From: Vibrio sp. SNU_ST1
GTDB lineage: Bacteria > Pseudomonadota > Gammaproteobacteria > Enterobacterales > Vibrionaceae
Length of the DNA: 64,000 nt
Assembly (NCBI RefSeq): GCF_030563405.1
Contig: NZ_CP130748.1
Location: 2,418,001-2,482,000, forward strand
Reading direction: 5' to 3'
Shown here: piece after piece, positions 56,627 to 64,000 of the stretch
Layout: each line of letters starts with the position of its first letter
Numbering within the stretch: position 1 is the stretch's first letter
Notes under the pieces: model-generated
Databases searched by the model: none
Told to the model about the DNA's origin: nothing
Seen by the model: only the letters and a program-made list of their open reading frames with translations
Translations under genes and position numbers: made by a program

Positions 56627-58666
56627 TTAGAAGCTATAAGCGATAGAAGCTTTAAAGTTACGACCCGCTTCATAGCTGGTGTACTTTTCTGAACCCCAAG
56701 AGATACCAAAACCAGTATGCTCAGCGTACTTCTTATCAAGCAGGTTATCGATACCAAGGTTCATCTCTAGGTCTTTAGCAAACGTCGGTGTGTAAGCCGC
56801 CCAAATGTTGTGCGTTGCGAAGCCTGAGCGTTTGATCTCTTTGCCTTTTTCGTTCTCGTAATCGTTCCCCGGAACAAAGCGTGAATCCCAACCAAACACA
56901 AATTCATTGTTTAGGCTGTAGTTAAAACCGGCCTTAAAGTTATGAATACCGGTTTTATTCATGTGGCTTGTCTTGCCGGTTTTCAGGCTTTTTTGCTCAC
57001 CATCTGAGTAAGAGTGGTTAGCGTAAACACTTAATGCATCTAACTGATAGCTCAATACAGTCTCTACACCCCAAACTTCAACATCATACTTATTAGATAA
57101 TGTTGCGTTGTTCTTAGTTGGGTGCATTTGGTTATCAAGGTCATAGGTATAAGCCGTGAAACCTAGAATCGCGTAATCAGCCGCAAGCAAACGTGTTAAC
57201 TCGTAATCAAAGCCCGCTTCATAGTTATTACCCGTCATCGCCTTCGTATCAGACTGCTTAACTTTGCTTGGTGCTTTCATCGTTAGCGTTTCTGGCAGTG
57301 ACGCGCCTTTAAACAGACGACCGTAACCCACACGAAGTTTTAGATTTTCCGTTGTTTGGTATTCACCTTTGAACTTTGGAGATAGTTGGTCAAACTCGCC
57401 CTTATACACGCCACCAAGTTTATGAACGTCGTAACGAAGGCCTGTAGTCAGACGGAAGTCGCTAAATTCGTACATATCTTGCAGATACAGACCGTAAGCG
57501 GTAATTGTTCCGCCATCCATGCCGTACTGCTTAGTTTCACTTTGCTTAGTGCCGTTTAGGTATACACCTTGACCAGCATCAATCCATTGCTTGGCTTTGT
57601 AGCCATCAAGACCATAAGTAAGCTCATGGTCACCAACCCAAGAAACGTTACGGATGTCACCACCAATGGTTGTCACATTGTATTCGCGATCTGGGATAGA
57701 CAAATCGCCATCTTCAGTAAATTTCCATTTCCCTTTAACTTTATTCCATTCACCATACTTTTCGGTCAATGCATCACGATTCATGTACTGACGGTTGTAG
57801 TAAACGTTGCTTTTCAGGTGAACCAGATCACTACCCGCATCATATTCGTGCTGCAGCGTCACAGTATCGCGATTAAGCGAGTGATAGTTATGTTTATCAT
57901 CAGCATACAGTGCACCTGCCTTCTCACCAGAAAGCTGACGCGTACCACCATCACTGTATCGGTTAAAAGTCAGTTTAAATTCATTCTCATCATTCGGGAT
58001 GAAAATAACCTTAGCCAAACCCGACTTAAGCTCACCCTGCTTAGAGGTTACCGCTTCTTGATCAGGAATGTGCAGATCACCATCTTCTGAATAGTTCGCA
58101 ATACCCATGAATTGCAATTTGTCATTTACTTTTGCATACACAGCAACGTTGGTTGCAAAACGCTCATAAGCTGTTTGATAGCTTGTTTTTACTCGAGCAC
58201 CAACGCTTTCCCCCGGCTTAAGAAGATCGCTTGGGTCTTTCGTTTCGTAACTAAATGAACCATTGATAGCGCCAGAACCCGACAGAGCAGAGTTACCACC
58301 TAATTCAATTTCAGCTCTTTTTAGCATTGCAGGATCAATCGCTTGGTCACCAGAGTGGTGGAAAAGCTGACCTTCTTGTCGCGCACCATCAATAGTCACT
58401 ACGGCAAATTTGTCTTCCATACCACGTACAAATACTTTACGAGAGTAACGTGCGTTCCCGTCAACCGTAACGCTAGGCATAGTATTCAAAACATCTTTGA
58501 TGTCTGATGCTTGCTTCTTTTCAAGTGTGTCAGAGTTGATTTCAGTCTGAATCAATTGGTCAAGGGCAGAACCGATAACAACTACGGTTTCAGGTTCTTC
58601 GGCAGCAAATGCTGTAAATGAGGTCAAGGCAACCGTAACGGCTACTGATAGTGCTTTAAGTTTCAT
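56627..58666 (-). CDS. TonB-dependent outer-membrane receptor
   Basis: 679-residue precursor with a 21-residue signal (ending SFTAFA), a TonB-box-like ETVVVIGSA near 26, an N-terminal plug (about 30-150: DIKDVLNTMPSVTVDGNARY, VFVRGMEDKFAVVTIDGARQ) and a 22-strand barrel ending in Phe. Energised by TonB-ExbBD it would import a chelate. The ligand is unknown: the heme-receptor FRAP and NPNL motifs are not evident (the corresponding part reads YGRLFKGASLPET). The AT-rich Fur-like region upstream suggests iron repression. It is alone in its transcript. Confidence 0.9.
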   Translation of the reverse strand: MKLKALSVAVTVALTSFTAFAAEEPETVVVIGSALDQLIQTEINSDTLEKKQASDIKDVLNTMPSVTVDGNARYSRKVFVRGMEDKFAVVTIDGARQEGQLFHHSGDQAIDPAMLKRAEIELGGNSALSGSGAINGSFSYETKDPSDLLKPGESVGARVKTSYQTAYERFATNVAVYAKVNDKLQFMGIANYSEDGDLHIPDQEAVTSKQGELKSGLAKVIFIPNDENEFKLTFNRYSDGGTRQLSGEKAGALYADDKHNYHSLNRDTVTLQHEYDAGSDLVHLKSNVYYNRQYMNRDALTEKYGEWNKVKGKWKFTEDGDLSIPDREYNVTTIGGDIRNVSWVGDHELTYGLDGYKAKQWIDAGQGVYLNGTKQSETKQYGMDGGTITAYGLYLQDMYEFSDFRLTTGLRYDVHKLGGVYKGEFDQLSPKFKGEYQTTENLKLRVGYGRLFKGASLPETLTMKAPSKVKQSDTKAMTGNNYEAGFDYELTRLLAADYAILGFTAYTYDLDNQMHPTKNNATLSNKYDVEVWGVETVLSYQLDALSVYANHSYSDGEQKSLKTGKTSHMNKTGIHNFKAGFNYSLNNEFVFGWDSRFVPGNDYENEKGKEIKRSGFATHNIWAAYTPTFAKDLEMNLGIDNLLDKKYAEHTGFGISWGSEKYTSYEAGRNFKASIAYSF

Positions 58667-58728
58667 AATGCGACTTATATTTTATAGATTTAAGTAAAAG
58701 TGCACGAATGGTACACGACACTAATAAT

Positions 58729-58757
58729 AATGTTAATAGCAATGGTTATCATTTACA
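58729..58757. promoter_or_regulatory. Fur-box-like region between the TonB receptor gene and a divergent unit
   Basis: On the minus strand AATGATAACCATTGCTATTA followed by ACATTATTATTAG contains overlapping TGATAA/ATTATT-type hexamers, resembling the 7-1-7 Fur motif (TGATAAC-C-ATTGCTA; the left half matches 6 of 7). It lies 63-90 bases upstream of the receptor start and ends next to the -35 position of a plus-strand promoter. Confidence 0.65.
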
Positions 58758-58780
58758 TTCTTTACTTACATTTACTTACT

Positions 58781-58905
58781 TATAATAAAATACAATTTGA
58801 TTAGGATGTTCTTGCTGTAATTTACTGCTGAATTTTAAATAAACCCTTCTTCGTTTCATCGCTGAACTAGGTAGCCGTAAGTATCGATAGCTTACGGCTT
58901 TTTTG
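58781..58905 (+). ncRNA. Candidate small RNA, possibly Fur-regulated, unidentified
   Basis: A perfect -10 TATAAT (58781-58786) with TTCTTT at the -35 position (58758-58763, 17-base spacing) lies just beyond the Fur-like region. About 80 nt downstream an orphan terminator stands at 58873-58905: AGCCGTAAG and CTTACGGCT perfect 9-bp stem, then TTTTTT. No ORF longer than five codons with a ribosome binding site lies between, and the flanking genes are both on the other strand. The implied transcript is about 110 nt. I do not recognise it; the RyhB core sequence (ACATTGCTCACATTGC) is absent. The terminator's T run is on the plus strand only, so it is not the rlmM terminator. Confidence 0.6.
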
Positions 58906-59040
58906 TCTCATATCGACACTAATAGTCGACAATTCGACGACTATCAACCAAGTTAAATATGACTAAGAAACGCAAATAGACCAACCTTTCTATATTATCC
59001 GTACGAAGCGATAATCAAGCTCATAAACAAACTTCAGATA
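58906..59040. other. Intergenic spacer, no feature seen
   Basis: AT-rich spacer between the candidate small RNA and the rlmM terminator; I see no ORF or hairpin in it. Confidence 0.5.
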
Positions 59041-59068
59041 TAAAAAATGCCCCTTAAAGGAGCATTTC
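59041..59068 (-). terminator. Intrinsic terminator after rlmM
   Basis: AAATGCTCCTTT and AAGGGGCATTT pair with minor mismatches on the minus strand, followed by TTTTTTA. Confidence 0.78.
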
Positions 59069-59095
59069 TTTATCACTGACACACTAACGTAAATA

Positions 59096-60187
59096 TTAGT
59101 ACGGTGAGATATTCGAAAGCGACTGAATATGAACAGTGATCTCTTCTCGATCGTGGTAAAGGTGCTTCGCCTGCATCTTGAACTTCACTTTGTTATCAAT
59201 CAGGAACTGTTTTAGGTTTTCTATATCCTGCAGAACTTCATCGTAACGGCCTTTCATTGGCAGTTTAAGGTTGAACAGTGCTTCTTTCGCCCAGCCTTTG
59301 ATGATCCACTCACCCATTAAGTGAGCAACACGAGCTGGCTTCTCAACCATGTCACAAATAATCCAAGTCACGTTCTTACGGTCAGGTTCGAATTTAAAGC
59401 CATCCACCATGTGGTGCTTAATTTGACCCGTTTCCATTAGGCTATCCGCCATCATGCCGTTATCGACACAGTGAACAAACATAGAACGCTTAACCAATTG
59501 GTAAGTCCAACCACCAGGACACGCACCTAAATCTACGCCCCACATACCCGGAGCCAGACGCTCGTCCCACTCATCACGCGGGATGAATACGTGGAATGCT
59601 TCTTCTAGCTTCAATGTAGAACGGCTTGGCGCATCTGATGGGAATTTCAAACGAGGAATGCCCATGAAGAACTGTGAGTTATTGGTTGGGTAAGAGTAAC
59701 CAACGAAACAGTGACCCGGAGCGATAAAACATAAATGAAGCACAGGCTTCTTAACATTGTCTTTCGCTGTCATCAGCCCTTTACCGCGCATAGCTTGACG
59801 CATTGGCACAGTAAACTTACGGCAGAACTTCAAAAGCTCTTTCGCTTCATTGGTGTCTGGCGTTTCAATGCGGATATCACCACAACGTGGAAAACCTTCT
59901 TTCTCAGCAAGCGACTCAAGAATTGGAGAAATACGATCATCAGTTGGCAGGTCTTTGATTTCAACCGCTACCGCGATCATTTGACGAGCAAAGATAAGCG
60001 ATTGGAAGTCGATCTCTTTAACCAGTTTATCGGCTTCGCCTGCTTGATAACATTCAAACAATACAAAGCCTGTATTGTTCTTTAAGCGAGGAAAACCAAA
60101 CACTTCCAGTTGTGTTGCCTTGTCTTGAATTTCGCCAGCACATTCTTTTTCAAAACCAGAGCGACAATAAAGTAGTACGTGTTTCAC
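59096..60187 (-). CDS. rlmM: 23S rRNA (cytidine(2498)-2'-O)-methyltransferase RlmM
   Basis: SAM-dependent 2'-O-methylation of C2498 in 23S rRNA. 363 residues starting at GTG ([20 protein letters not shown]), with AGAGGTAA upstream; the GTG overlaps the stop codon of ygdD (GTGA), a typical coupling arrangement. The frame stays open 32 codons upstream without family similarity. N-terminal THUMP region, then a Rossmann methyltransferase with [16 protein letters not shown] near 220. The K-D-K-E catalytic set falls in [12 protein letters not shown] and [11 protein letters not shown]. Confidence 0.95.
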   Translation of the reverse strand: MKHVLLYCRSGFEKECAGEIQDKATQLEVFGFPRLKNNTGFVLFECYQAGEADKLVKEIDFQSLIFARQMIAVAVEIKDLPTDDRISPILESLAEKEGFPRCGDIRIETPDTNEAKELLKFCRKFTVPMRQAMRGKGLMTAKDNVKKPVLHLCFIAPGHCFVGYSYPTNNSQFFMGIPRLKFPSDAPSRSTLKLEEAFHVFIPRDEWDERLAPGMWGVDLGACPGGWTYQLVKRSMFVHCVDNGMMADSLMETGQIKHHMVDGFKFEPDRKNVTWIICDMVEKPARVAHLMGEWIIKGWAKEALFNLKLPMKGRYDEVLQDIENLKQFLIDNKVKFKMQAKHLYHDREEITVHIQSLSNISPY

Positions 60188-60582
60188 TGAGTTACCTCTT
60201 TTATATTCAAAGCAGCGAAGGAGAAGACTCCCCAACCAATGATAAATAGTAGACCACCAAACGGAGTGATAGGGCCAAACCATTTTATTCCTGTCAGTGC
60301 CAAGCCATAAAGGCTGCCACTAAAACAAAGGATGCCGATGATAAAGCAAATTGCCGCAATGAAAAAATATTTTTGTGATTTAGCGCCAAGTTTCATCTGC
60401 AGCAGAGCGCCACACGCCAATATCGCCAAAGTATGGATAAACTGATACTGAACACCCGTCTCAAACACGCCTAGCAGATACTCAGGTAAAATAGCTTTCA
60501 ACCCGTGAGCCGCGAAGGCACCAAGCATCACAGCAATCGCGCCAGAGATACCTGCAAAGGTGAGTAAATACTTACTTATCAT
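60184..60582 (-). CDS. ygdD: DUF423 family membrane protein YgdD
   Basis: 132-residue inner-membrane protein with four predicted membrane segments; DUF423, function unknown. The start is the ATG giving [20 protein letters not shown], which overlaps the upstream hydrolase gene by 11 bases. Conserved features are GAFAAHGLK near 20 and [15 protein letters not shown] near 37. It lies between the hydrolase gene and rlmM; in E. coli the order is gcvA-ygdD-rlmM, so the hydrolase is an addition. Confidence 0.93.
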   Translation of the reverse strand: MISKYLLTFAGISGAIAVMLGAFAAHGLKAILPEYLLGVFETGVQYQFIHTLAILACGALLQMKLGAKSQKYFFIAAICFIIGILCFSGSLYGLALTGIKWFGPITPFGGLLFIIGWGVFSFAALNIKEVTQ

Positions 60583-61195
60583 TGAGTACCTCTTTGATAA
60601 ACGCTGACAGCTTCTCAACGGTTAAGGCAATATTTTGCTGCTCTGTGTAGCCAGAGCTCTTACGAGGTTTAAAGCTGTGATCGCCATCGGGAATAAACTC
60701 AACACGAATTGAATCCGACAAATCGAAATCAGCAAACTCTTCACGCTTACCAAAGGTATCGCGCTCACCTTGTAGAATAAGACACGGCTTTGCTAACTCA
60801 GCTAAGTGCTCACCCTTGAACTTCTCGGGCTTACCAGGGGGGTGGAAAGGAAAGCCTAAACAGACCATCGCTGCCACCTTATCAACTTCAGACAAATGGC
60901 TCGCCATACGCCCTCCCATCGACTTACCGCCAATGACAAGCTTATCGGCATCTACCTGTCCGATAATCTCTTGGTAAGCTTCAAGCAGCTTAGGGGCTCG
61001 ATCAGGTGGACGACGCTTACCATCTTCAGCACGTTTGATCATGTAAGGGAAATTAAAACGAATCACTCGTATCCCTTTAAACGCCAACCCTTTTGCTACC
61101 GACTGCATGAACTCATGCTCCATACCTGCGCCAGCACCATGTGCAAAGATAAAGGTTATAGGGTTGTCTTCACCATCAATAATGAGGTTATTCAT
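60572..61195 (-). CDS. Alpha/beta hydrolase (KANL3/Tex30-like family)
   Basis: 207-residue alpha/beta hydrolase. The nucleophile elbow GGKSMGGRMASH with Ser is near residue 92, an HGAGAGMEHEF oxyanion-loop region near 18, Asp in LQGERDTFGK near 150, and the catalytic His in GDHSFKPRK near 171. The substrate is unknown. I choose the ATG giving MNNLIIDGED, which overlaps the gcvA stop by 8 bases; the frame remains open 29 codons upstream within gcvA. It is part of an overlapping operon with gcvA, ygdD and rlmM. Confidence 0.88.
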   Translation of the reverse strand: MNNLIIDGEDNPITFIFAHGAGAGMEHEFMQSVAKGLAFKGIRVIRFNFPYMIKRAEDGKRRPPDRAPKLLEAYQEIIGQVDADKLVIGGKSMGGRMASHLSEVDKVAAMVCLGFPFHPPGKPEKFKGEHLAELAKPCLILQGERDTFGKREEFADFDLSDSIRVEFIPDGDHSFKPRKSSGYTEQQNIALTVEKLSAFIKEVLNDK

Positions 61196-62096
61196 CAAGT
61201 AAGTCCTCTTGTTCACTTTGCGCTTTCGCCAACATCCAATCACGGAAAGTAGCAATACGCCCCATGTCAGCTTGTTTCTCATGACACACTACGTAGAAGG
61301 CGTTCTTACTGACCAACACTTCATCAAAAGGTGCAATCAAACGACCCGCTTCGATCTCAGGTTGCGCCAACACATTATTACCTAAAGCAATACCTTGCCC
61401 GTGAGCGGCCGCCTGCAACACCATGGTTGAGTGACTGAAGATAGGACCGTGATTAACGTTAACCCCGTCGATGCCATTTTGCTTAGCGAACTGTTTCCAA
61501 TCCTTTCGAGAAGTATCATGCAGTAACGTATGACATGCTAAATCACTTAGCGACTCTAATGACTTCGTTCCGAGCAACACGGAAGGTGAACAAAGCGGGA
61601 TCAGGTATTCTTGATAAAGCTTATCGGCTCTAAGGCCCGGCCAATTCCCTCGCCCATAGTAAATGGCTACGTCTACGTCATCAGTCAGCGAGCCTTCATC
61701 CATATCAACGGCTTTGATTCTTACATCAATATCCGGTTCTTGCTGATTAAAGTCAGCGAGCCTTGGTACCAACCATTGAATAGCAAAACTCGGCGGCAAA
61801 CTGATGGTCAATGCGCCCTTCTCACTTCGCTCAAGCACTTTGTCCGTCGCTTCTGCCAGTGATGTGAAAATATCTTTGATATCCAAGAAGTAGCTTTGAC
61901 CTTCTTCCGTCAGCAACAAAGAGCGGTTTCTTCGACGAAACAGCTTCAAAGATAAGAATTCTTCAAGCGCTTTGATCTGATGACTGACCGCGGCTTGAGT
62001 AACAAACAACTCTTCTGCGGCACGCGTAAAACTCAAGTGTCGAGCCGCTGCTTCAAACACTCTCAAGGAGTTTAATGGGGGTAATCGACGAGACAT
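61188..62096 (-). CDS. gcvA: Glycine cleavage system transcriptional regulator GcvA
   Basis: LysR-family regulator, 302 residues (E. coli 305). It begins MSRRLPPLNSLRVFEAAARHLSFTRAAEEL, the helix-turn-helix running to about 60 (VTQAAVSHQIKALEEFL). In E. coli it activates gcvTHP and gcvB with glycine present. The effector domain spans 90-295. The GcvB RNA is encoded divergently in the upstream region, exactly as in enterobacteria. Three genes overlap downstream. Confidence 0.95.
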   Translation of the reverse strand: MSRRLPPLNSLRVFEAAARHLSFTRAAEELFVTQAAVSHQIKALEEFLSLKLFRRRNRSLLLTEEGQSYFLDIKDIFTSLAEATDKVLERSEKGALTISLPPSFAIQWLVPRLADFNQQEPDIDVRIKAVDMDEGSLTDDVDVAIYYGRGNWPGLRADKLYQEYLIPLCSPSVLLGTKSLESLSDLACHTLLHDTSRKDWKQFAKQNGIDGVNVNHGPIFSHSTMVLQAAAHGQGIALGNNVLAQPEIEAGRLIAPFDEVLVSKNAFYVVCHEKQADMGRIATFRDWMLAKAQSEQEDLLDE

Positions 62097-62152
62097 AGTT
62101 ACTCTCTAAATAAGCATTAGTTTTTTTTATCTGAAACATTATAATTTGTCCA

Positions 62153-62181
62153 TTGCCTAGCGGCCAGAGAAATTCTATATT
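62153..62181 (+). promoter_or_regulatory. gcvB promoter
   Basis: TTGCCT (62153-62158) and TATATT (62176-62181) are 17 bases apart. The start would be near 62188. The 56 bases back to the gcvA start would hold GcvA sites and the gcvA promoter; no single site is firmly recognised. Confidence 0.75.
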
Positions 62182-62187
62182 TCATCC

Positions 62188-62400
62188 CGCAGCAGCTAGC
62201 CTGAACGGCTTGATTCTCTCTAGAATCAATTGGCTTAGCTCCTGCGATGTTGTGTTTGCAAACTCGTTCTTTTCGAGTTAGGTAGAGTTCTACCAAATGT
62301 TTTGTTGCAGTTCTATACTGAAACGAGGCATGTACTTCCTGTATTTATTTTGACCTGTCTGTCAAATTTGTTTACACCGCCTTATGGGCGGTGTTTTTTT
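62188..62400 (+). ncRNA. gcvB: GcvB small regulatory RNA
   Basis: About 213 nt, close to the E. coli length (about 205). It contains the G/U-rich target-binding region GATGTTGTGTTTGCA (62246-62260), the second seed region ACTTCCTGTA followed by ACCTGTCTGTC (62334-62363), several hairpins (TTGATTC/GAATCAA, AACTCG/CGAGTT, GGTAGA/TCTACC) and the terminator ACACCGCC-GGCGGTGT plus T run (62374-62400). Divergent from gcvA as in E. coli. GcvB pairs with mRNAs of amino-acid and peptide transporters through Hfq. Confidence 0.94.
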
Positions 62401-62704
62401 ATGTCCAAAGAAAAGTAACAATAAGTTTATCAATAGCTGTGCTAATTAATCTTTATTATTTGTCATCGTTAATCACAGAATTAGACACGCACTCAAATAA
62501 ACAACTGAACACATACAAATAGAACCATTGAGTTGCACTAAAAAGTAACAGAATACTTCAAGTATACTCACACCTCTTCAGTTACATATAAACCCGCTTA
62601 GAGCTCACCAGTTCTATCAATCAAAAATTTTAAAGCTAAGCATGACGATAGCACGCCCAAACTCACGCCTCTGTCTGACTACTGTTAATCCTTCAGAATA
62701 GAAA
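62401..62704. other. Region between gcvB and thiI
   Basis: AT-rich stretch of about 300 bases. It contains a 19-codon ORF (62642-62701, plus strand, MTIARPNSRLCLTTVNPSE) with only a weak ribosome binding site, and a possible -10 TATACT near 62559-62564. I see no other gene; the hairpin at its right end belongs to thiI. Confidence 0.4.
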
Positions 62705-62739
62705 ATAAAAAAGCCGCTTACTTTTCAGTAAGCGGCTTT
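62705..62739 (-). terminator. Intrinsic terminator after thiI
   Basis: AAGCCGCTTAC and GTAAGCGGCTT form a perfect 11-bp stem with a 6-nt loop, followed on the minus strand by TTTTTTATTTT. The plus strand lacks a good T run, so it serves thiI. Confidence 0.92.
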
Positions 62740-62770
62740 GCAAAATTATTAACGGTTGGTCAACACACCA

Positions 62771-64000
62771 CTATGGGCGGTAAACCTTAACATTGTGGAA
62801 GCCTTGCTCTTGCAAGTAAAGCGCTTGCAGACGACTCATGACGCCACGGTCACAGTACAACAAGTACTCTTTCGCTTGGTCTAGGTCACCAAACTGAGTC
62901 GAAAGCTTGAAGAACGGGATGTGTTTAATTTCAACACCGTCGATCTCTAGTGGGCTTTCGTCTTCTTCGTCTGGGCTACGGATATCAAGAACGATAGCGT
63001 TCTCAGCAACCGCTTGAACTTGCTCCACTTCTGGTGCCTGTTCTTGGCTCTCTTTCTCGATATCACGGATATCCATAATACGAGCATTCTCAATCACTTG
63101 CTCTAGCACTTCGAAGTTAAACTTAGCTTCTTCCGCTTCTAGTTTGCCTTTCTTCGCTTTCACGGTTGGCTTCTTAGAGATAACACCACAATACTCAGGC
63201 ATTACTTTAGCGAAGTCTTCAGTACCAATCTTACGAGACAGGTCGATGATATCTTCTTTGTCCCAGTTGATTAGTGGACGAAGGATCAAAGTGTCCGTCA
63301 CGTTGTCGATATGACGCAGGTTAGTTAGCGTTTGGCTAGAAACCTGACCAAGAGCTTCACCCGTTACTAGTGCTTCGATACCGAAACGCTCTGCTACCAT
63401 ACCACCAGCACGCATGAACATACGCTTAAGAACAACGCCCATTTGGCCATCTTCAACGTTCTCAAGGATCTCTGCAACTACAGGTTCAAAATCGATAGAG
63501 ATGAACTTCACCTTTGCAGATGAGCCGTACTTATTCCATAGGTAGTGAGCCACTTGCTTAACGCCAATCTCATGTGCAGGACCACCAAGATTGAAGAAAC
63601 AGTAGTGAACCTTAGAACCACGTTTGATGTGCAGGTAGCTTGAAACACCAGAGTCGAAGCCGCCAGAGATCAAGCTCAGTAGATCTTCTTGAGTACCTAG
63701 AGGGAAACCACCAAGGCCTTTATGACGAGCCAAGACTTGGTTTAGCTTGTCGTTTGCCACTTCAACCTTAACAGTAACGTCAGGGTTCTTAAGCCTTACC
63801 TTCGCCGACTCAACCGCTTGATTTAGGCCACCACCTACATAACGCTCTAGCTCGATAGAGGTAAAGTCATGCTTACCACGACGCTTAGCACGTACTGAGA
63901 AAGTCTTACCTTCAATATCAGCACGGCTGCGCTCTAGTACTTGCTCGTAAATATCGTGCAAGTCTTTGAATTCAGACTGTTGTACTTCAAGAGAATGGTG
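62771..64000 (-). CDS. thiI: tRNA 4-thiouridine synthase ThiI (N-terminus outside window)
   Basis: Sulfur transfer for 4-thiouridine at tRNA position 8 and for the thiazole of thiamine. About 409 codons are present and the frame is open to the window edge, so about 70 N-terminal residues of a usual 482 are missing. Visible in order: the rest of the THUMP domain ([19 protein letters not shown]), the PP-loop [26 protein letters not shown] with the first redox Cys, and a C-terminal rhodanese domain with the persulfide Cys in [15 protein letters not shown]. It is followed by a strong terminator. Confidence 0.97.
   Translation of the reverse strand, partial: HHSLEVQQSEFKDLHDIYEQVLERSRADIEGKTFSVRAKRRGKHDFTSIELERYVGGGLNQAVESAKVRLKNPDVTVKVEVANDKLNQVLARHKGLGGFPLGTQEDLLSLISGGFDSGVSSYLHIKRGSKVHYCFFNLGGPAHEIGVKQVAHYLWNKYGSSAKVKFISIDFEPVVAEILENVEDGQMGVVLKRMFMRAGGMVAERFGIEALVTGEALGQVSSQTLTNLRHIDNVTDTLILRPLINWDKEDIIDLSRKIGTEDFAKVMPEYCGVISKKPTVKAKKGKLEAEEAKFNFEVLEQVIENARIMDIRDIEKESQEQAPEVEQVQAVAENAIVLDIRSPDEEDESPLEIDGVEIKHIPFFKLSTQFGDLDQAKEYLLYCDRGVMSRLQALYLQEQGFHNVKVYRP

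Noticed and set aside
57569..58090. A 173-codon plus-strand ORF
   Set aside because: Antisense to the TonB receptor gene, whose domain structure is complete; composition looks like a shadow frame.
58781..58905. Identity of the candidate small RNA as RyhB
   Set aside because: It is next to a Fur-like region, but the conserved RyhB core is absent and the length is shorter than that of vibrio RyhB.
62642..62739. A plus-strand dual-function RNA ending at 62739
   Set aside because: The hairpin has its T run on the minus strand and fits thiI; plus-strand termination is poorly supported, so only the peptide is listed as a weak finding.
1..64000. Search for mobile elements, integron attC sites, CRISPR arrays, toxin-antitoxin pairs and defence genes
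   Set aside because: No transposase, integrase, direct-repeat array or defence-type domain was found; all long ORFs fit core Vibrio genes.

Overview
The window is chromosomal DNA of a Vibrio, most likely of the Splendidus clade. This rests on protein sequences and gene order typical of Vibrionaceae (uppS-cdsA-dxr-rseP order, DUF3461/YaeH next to glnD, the DUF3549-DUF3301-truC-yqcC group) and on Vibrio-type CsrB and GcvB RNAs. It is almost all core genome. I see no insertion sequence, prophage, integron, CRISPR array, tRNA or rRNA gene.

Region by region. (1) 1-19950, minus strand: the macromolecular synthesis and envelope cluster, transcribed rpsB, tsf, pyrH, frr, uppS, cdsA, dxr, rseP, bamA, skp, lpxD, fabZ, lpxA, lpxB, rnhB, dnaE, accA, then the first codons of a probable tilS. 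It links translation, UMP supply, undecaprenyl and phospholipid precursors, sigma-E proteolysis, outer-membrane assembly and lipid A synthesis, DNA replication and fatty-acid synthesis. Several intrinsic-terminator-like hairpins lie between its genes. (2) 20201-24442, plus: map, glnD, yaeH. (3) 24602-29242: truC, yqcC, DUF3549 and DUF3301 genes, a GNAT gene, the CsrB RNA (minus strand) with a GacA/VarA-type operator, a small coiled-coil protein gene and a YaiI/UPF0178 gene. (4) 29502-36528: an AbgT transporter, the zinc-independent ribosomal protein pair rpmE2-rpmJ2 behind a Zur-like box, trmO, proS, a DUF533 gene, yaeP, a DUF4250 gene and a lipoprotein gene. (5) 36766-47454: glyA with a PurR box, a YitT-like gene, the trehalose genes treB-treC and treR with two TreR operators, an MliC-like lipoprotein gene, gmhB, and metNIQ behind a MetJ box. 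(6) 47572-56425: a zinc-ribbon protein gene, syd, queF, two signalling genes (TPR plus degenerate GGDEF, and a GGDEF cyclase with SGEEF), ppnN and xni. (7) 56627-64000: a TonB-dependent receptor gene with a Fur-like region, a probable unannotated small RNA divergent from it, the overlapping operon gcvA-hydrolase-ygdD-rlmM, the GcvB RNA divergent from gcvA, and the 3' part of thiI.

RNA regulation stands out. Two global regulatory RNAs, CsrB and GcvB, can be read directly from sequence. The least explained element is a promoter-terminator unit without an ORF at about 58781-58905, sharing a Fur-like region with a TonB receptor gene. The gene set interleaves blocks that are far apart in E. coli (rpsB-glnD-yaeH; yqcC-csrB-syd-queF-ppnN-xni-gcvA; trmO-proS-gmhB-metNIQ).
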